From Prochilodus magdalenae (Eukaryota; Chordata; Actinopteri; Characiformes; Prochilodontidae): 64,000 nucleotides of DNA. A program made the position numbers and the translations under genes. Positions 60,101-64,000 of this stretch are shown here, piece by piece. Where the stretch lies: positions 893,501-957,500 of the forward strand of contig JAMWET010000668.1 of the NCBI GenBank assembly GCA_024036415.1, read 5' to 3'. The notes below the pieces were generated by a model, which made no database searches, had not been told where the DNA came from, and saw nothing but the letters and a program-made list of their open reading frames with translations. Every line of letters begins with the position of its first letter. The first letter of the stretch is position 1.

Positions 60101-60825
60101 TGTTGTTTTGGCTGTAACCTTTAAAACAAGCTTCTCAAAATGACTGCCATGTAGTAAGTCTTCACAGTGAAAGAAACATTTAAAGATGGTTTTCCACACA
60201 TGTGCTTCCATTAAAAAAAGCAACATTGTGACCTAAAACCCTTTTTGGGATTTGGATAATAACCGAACATGGAGTTTTGTTTTTTATTGAAGTGTGGTTC
60301 AGGGCAGCCTGTTTGGTTTAGTAGTTTTGCAGGTGGCTCTTCACAGTTTCAGTCATAGTTTCAGGTCAGTCAGAGGTGATGGGTGCTCAGCTTTACCTTC
60401 AAACATGTCACCACCTGCGTCAAGCGCTCATATTTTGGTAGTGTTATGGAAGGGAGATTAATGAAGAGATACACCACATCCTGTGACATTAAAACACAAA
60501 ACAAAATGGGACTGCTTCCTCCAGCAATTTCATCATATGAAGAAAGCCACGTGTTTAATGCTCAAGAGCTCACATAACATTTAGAGAAAAAATGACTATA
60601 ATACATATTATTTGTTTTAAAAATTTGTGAGTTTCTGTGCATTTTGCTCTCAAGTGTTTCAGGTATGTGGTCTTAATGAAAGACTGAAAGTGAACTGATT
60701 GTGAAACGGCGGCGGTTGGGTTGTGGTGGGGGCAAATCTAATAACAGTCCTGCCCCAACACGTCCATGCAATGAAGTCTGTACTATTTTATTCCTATTTA
60801 GTTTAATTTTATTTGACCTGTGAAT
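57111..60825. other. AT-rich non-coding stretch
   Basis: No gene recognised. A minus-strand 112-codon open frame (57320-57658) has no known domain. The rest is unremarkable AT-rich DNA. Confidence 0.5.
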
Positions 60826-61800
60826 AAATCCCAGAAGTAAGTGTCGGATTGCAGTGCTATTCAGAAGGAAGATAAATATGACCAGGATCAATGAATTATG
60901 AATTTAGACAAAAAAATATACTAATATGGGCAATATTTTTTGAGCTACACAGAAGTAGCAACTTTCAGTATGGGGTTGGGCCACCATGTTTGCTAAACAA
61001 CATGCCAGAGGTCTCAGCATGAGATTGTAGAGGTTCCTGATGGTGTCCTTTGATAATCTATCCCATGCAGCTTACATTATCATTTAAGGCATTTAGCTGA
61101 GGCTCTTATCCAGAGCAACTTACAAGATTATTCGTTTTTACAGGTAGGCCTGTGCAGTGTTAGGAGTCTTGCCTTTGAGTCTTATTGGTGTAGCTCAGCA
61201 TTTACTTCCTAGACTGGGATTTGAACCCCTGTCTTCCACATGGGGTGATAGCTCCCTGGTGGGTAGTAGTGTTAACCGCAGAGCCACAACAACCACTACA
61301 AACATTCTCACGCAGTTCCTACAGATTTTGTAGTAAGGGTGGAGGAGGAGTGACAACAGGCCTTCTGGACATGTGGCACATGGCAACAAACTGTTCATCT
61401 TGGAGCTGACCACATTGCATCCACACACAGATTTACAGGTCGTCTCCACTTCAGTGACACATTCGTCACTGAAGATGACTTGCTGCCATTCTCAGTCACT
61501 CCATGACAGTGTGGCATGACACCATTGCAGTCTTTGGTGACGTTGATATGGTGTTAAAGGTAGATGTTGTAACGATCTGTGTTCATGCAGTTCTGCATGG
61601 TGCAGCTATCTGCCAAAGGTGCTGCCACCAACAGGAATATTCGTGGAAGGTTTACTGTAATGCAGCAATAGCAGTCCGTGCTTACGTCTTCGCATGTCCT
61701 GCAATATCAAACCTACCCACCACATTCCATTCCTGTCAGTTGATTCCTTCTGAGTGTAACTGAATGTAACTATTTGTGCTAATATTATTTTGAAGATAAG
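60826..61800 (+). mobile_element. Unclassified DNA element, long copy carrying a SINE
   Basis: The left block (about 60838-60910) and right block (about 61474-61790) match the shorter copy at 29.6-29.98 kb. Between them lies CAGTATGGGGTTGGGCCACC (60967-60986) and adjoining sequence that resembles the antisense flank of fish Tc1-like elements, followed by a SINE (61090-61296). Its right end abuts the TA target site of the Tc1 copy that starts at 61803. No transposase is readable. A Tc1-like origin is a guess. Confidence 0.5.
61090..61296 (-). mobile_element. tRNA-derived SINE, copy 2
   Basis: Same family and orientation as 29376-29568. The minus strand shows an A-box-like TGGCTCTGCGGTTAAC near the head, a B box GGGTTCAAATCCC at 61228-61216, the shared body (CAAGACTCCTAACAC, then GCCTACCTGTAA) and the LINE-type tail TTGTAAGTTGCTCTGGATAA with CTCAGCTAAATG. 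It lies inside the unclassified element at 60826-61800. Confidence 0.88.
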
Positions 61801-63212
61801 TACACTGCTCAAAAAAATAAAGGGAACACTCAAATAACACATCCTAGATCTGAATGAATTAAATATTCTCACTGAATGCTTTGTTCTGTACAAAGTTGAA
61901 TGTGCTGACAACAAAATCACACAAAAATCATCAATGGAAATCAAATTTATCAAACAATGGAGGCCTGGATTTGGAGTCCCACACAAAATTAAAGTGGAAA
62001 AACATGCTACAGGCTGATCCAACTTTGATGTAATGTTCTTAAAACAAGTCAAAATGAGGCTCAGTATTGTGTGTGGCCTCCACGTGCCTGTATGACCTCC
62101 CTACAACGTCTGGGCATGCTCCTGATGAGGTGGCGGATGGTCTCCTGAGGGCAGTCTGGGGAACGGGCGGGCCAGTCCATAGCTTCAATGCCTTCATCTT
62201 GCAGGAACTGCTGACACTCCAGCCACATGAGGTCTAGCATGGTCCTGCCGTAGGAGGAACACAGGGCCAACTGCACTAGCATATGGTCTCACAAGGTGTC
62301 TGAGGACCTCATCTCGGTACCTAATGGCAGTCAGGCTACCACTGGCAAGCACATGGAGGGCTGTGCGGCCCTCCAAATAAATGCCACCCCACACCAATAC
62401 TGGCCCACTGCCAAACCGGTCATGCTGAAGGATGTTGCAGGCAGCAGATCGCTCTCCATGGCGTCTCCAGACTCTGTCACGTCTGTCACATGTGCTCAGT
62501 GTGAACCTGCTTAAATCTGTGACAAGCACAGGGCGCCAGTGGTGAGCACAACCCCAATCTGTGGACGTTGGGCCCTCATACCATCCTCATGGAGTCGGTT
62601 TCTAACCGTTTGTGCAGACACATGCACATTTGTGGCCTGCTGGAGGTCATTTTGCAGGGCTCTGGCAGTGCTCCTCCTGTTCTTCCTTGCACAAAGGCGG
62701 AGGTAGCGGTCCTGCTGCTGTGTTGTTGCCCTCCTACAGCCTCCTCCACATCTCCTGGTGTACTGGCCTGTCTCCTAGTAGCGCCTCTAAGCTCTGGACA
62801 CTACGCTGACAGACACAGCAAACCTTCTTGCCACAGCTCGCGTTGATGTGCCATCCTGGATGAGCTGCTCTACCTGAGCCACTTGTGTGTGTTGTAGAGT
62901 CCATTTCATGCTACCACGGGTGTGAACGCACCACCAACATTCAAAAGTGACCAAAACATCAGCCAGAAAGAATAGGTACTGAGAAGTGGTCTGTGGTCCC
63001 CACCTACAGAACCACTCCTTTATTGAGTGTGTCTTGCTAATCACCAATCACCAATCACCACCTGTTGTCTATTCCATTTGCACAACAGCATGTGAAATTG
63101 ATTGTCAATCAGTGTTGCTTCCTAAGTGGACAGTTTGATTTCACAGAAGTTTAATGTACTTGGAGTTATATTGTGTTGTTTAAGTGTTCCCTTTATTTTT
63201 TTGAGCAGTGTA
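61801..63212 (-). mobile_element. Tc1/mariner element with identical 28-bp terminal repeats
   Basis: The element spans 61803-63210 (1408 bp) between TA dinucleotides at 61801-61802 and 63211-63212. The two 28-base ends, starting CACTGCTC and ending GGGAACACT, are identical when one is inverted. Size and ends are near those of a full element, and the transposase is on the minus strand but broken. The perfect ends suggest a fairly recent insertion or maintained end function. Confidence 0.95.
62061..62909 (-). pseudogene. Broken Tc1-like transposase
   Basis: The minus-strand start at 62909 opens [15 protein letters not shown] and a helix-turn-helix ([16 protein letters not shown]). The second DNA-binding part follows in a different frame, with stops between. 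The segment 62529-62194 holds the first catalytic aspartate (V-T-D-L-S-R-F), the GPVLVWGG block and the second (Q-D-H-A-R-P-H-V-A). After another frame change the C-terminus reads DEGIEAMDWPARSPD but then skips to PQETIRHLIRSMPRR, losing about 38 codons that include the third catalytic residue (P-I-E-H-L-W). The frame ends RGGHTQY. At least two frameshifts and one catalytic deletion make it non-functional. Confidence 0.9.
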
Positions 63213-64000
63213 TATAATTGTAATGAATTTACTTTTTTTACCTAAAAACTTTCTTGCACTATTCAAGCAAATGTGATCACTTGTGGCCTCTTAGCCTGGT
63301 GTATTTGATCAGCCTGTGCATTCTACTTTAAAACACCTAACTTGTGAAAGATTTGGATTAATTTCTTACTGTACTGCTCAAAGCAAAGTTTATATTTTCT
63401 TTCAGAACAGTGATATGTATGATGTTTGTACAAAGAAATATTTGTATAGAGAACTAAACTTGCAAAAATATATAATATATAATAAACATAGATTATTAGA
63501 TACAATTGTTTACCAGAACAGGTTATGCACTCTGTTTTCCGCTACAGCCTGAGAAAATACTAGATCTGTGGGTGTGGCTGAGCCTAAAATAGAACAAGAA
63601 GACTTTCAAAGTTTCTGTGTAATGAAAAACAACAGTCTACATTTAAATTGGTTTGGGGCTTATGTGGCACACTCCCTGAAAAAACAAGCAATACACACTC
63701 CTACATAGCAATATCGTTTATTCTTTATAGTATAACTTTAATTGTTCGCAGGCTCAGGGTAAAAATGCCGAGTGAAGATTTCAGCACATAATGTATTTTT
63801 ACGAAGAATTTAATTCAGGTCACAGATTATTGTATTTATTTGCAATAAATAAATCTGTTGTGGGAAATCTCCATTATGAGAAATACAACCTCCATTTCTC
63901 TGTGCAAGGCCCAGAGTAAGTTGGTACTTTGTGTACAGTCATGCACATATTAACTCCATGAGGCTTGGTCTTAGGGAGCGTGTCTGAGCTCAGGGGTTAA
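63213..64000. other. AT-rich non-coding stretch
   Basis: No gene or repeat recognised to the end of the window. Confidence 0.5.

Overview
This window looks like non-coding-rich teleost fish DNA, possibly from an otophysan. The evidence is one intact vertebrate seven-transmembrane receptor gene, tRNA-headed SINEs with the common fish LINE-derived tail, several Tc1/mariner lineages, CR1/L2-type and Rex1-like LINE pieces, and long AT-rich intergenic or intronic DNA. I see no bacterial, organellar or viral genes. The species call is inference.

Layout. From 1 to 15.2 kb there is mostly unique AT-rich DNA with a MITE fragment (1.4 kb), an ATT/AAT/AGT microsatellite cluster (9.4-9.7 kb) and one copy of a four-copy dispersed repeat (14.4 kb). 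At 15.2-15.96 kb there is a CpG-richer promoter-like block. On the minus strand it has two CCAAT boxes, an ATG in good Kozak context, 14 codons and a GTAAGT splice donor, so it is a probable first coding exon of a gene running toward coordinate 1. Synteny knowledge makes clybl a candidate, but this is unproven. From 16 to 24 kb there are repeats and a short orphan ORF with a signal-peptide-like start. At 23.97-26.27 kb there is a striking 2.3 kb AGT-based array with a 24-bp higher-order period and a 408-bp internal duplication. It leaves very long open frames on both strands that I do not regard as genes.

The one confident gene is gpr183 (EBI2-type oxysterol receptor). Its single coding exon is at 37306-38337 on the plus strand, with a likely 159-bp intron in the 5' UTR. 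The residues that bind 7-alpha,25-dihydroxycholesterol in the human protein are all present. From 38.4 kb to the end the DNA is a transposon graveyard. It holds a CR1/L2-like LINE (42.5-44.5 kb) split by a 977-bp deleted Tc1 element with a TA target duplication, four or more older Tc1-like relics, a LINE 3' end, a long-inverted-repeat MITE, a Rex1-like LINE piece, an unclassified element carrying a SINE, and a 1.4-kb Tc1 copy with identical 28-bp ends and a broken transposase.

Apart from gpr183 and the candidate first exon, nothing here behaves as a working gene, and I found no new gene system. The most notable observations are the higher-order minisatellite, the nested LINE/Tc1 insertion whose reading frame resumes across the insertion, the candidate first exon, and the repeat families that recur within the window.
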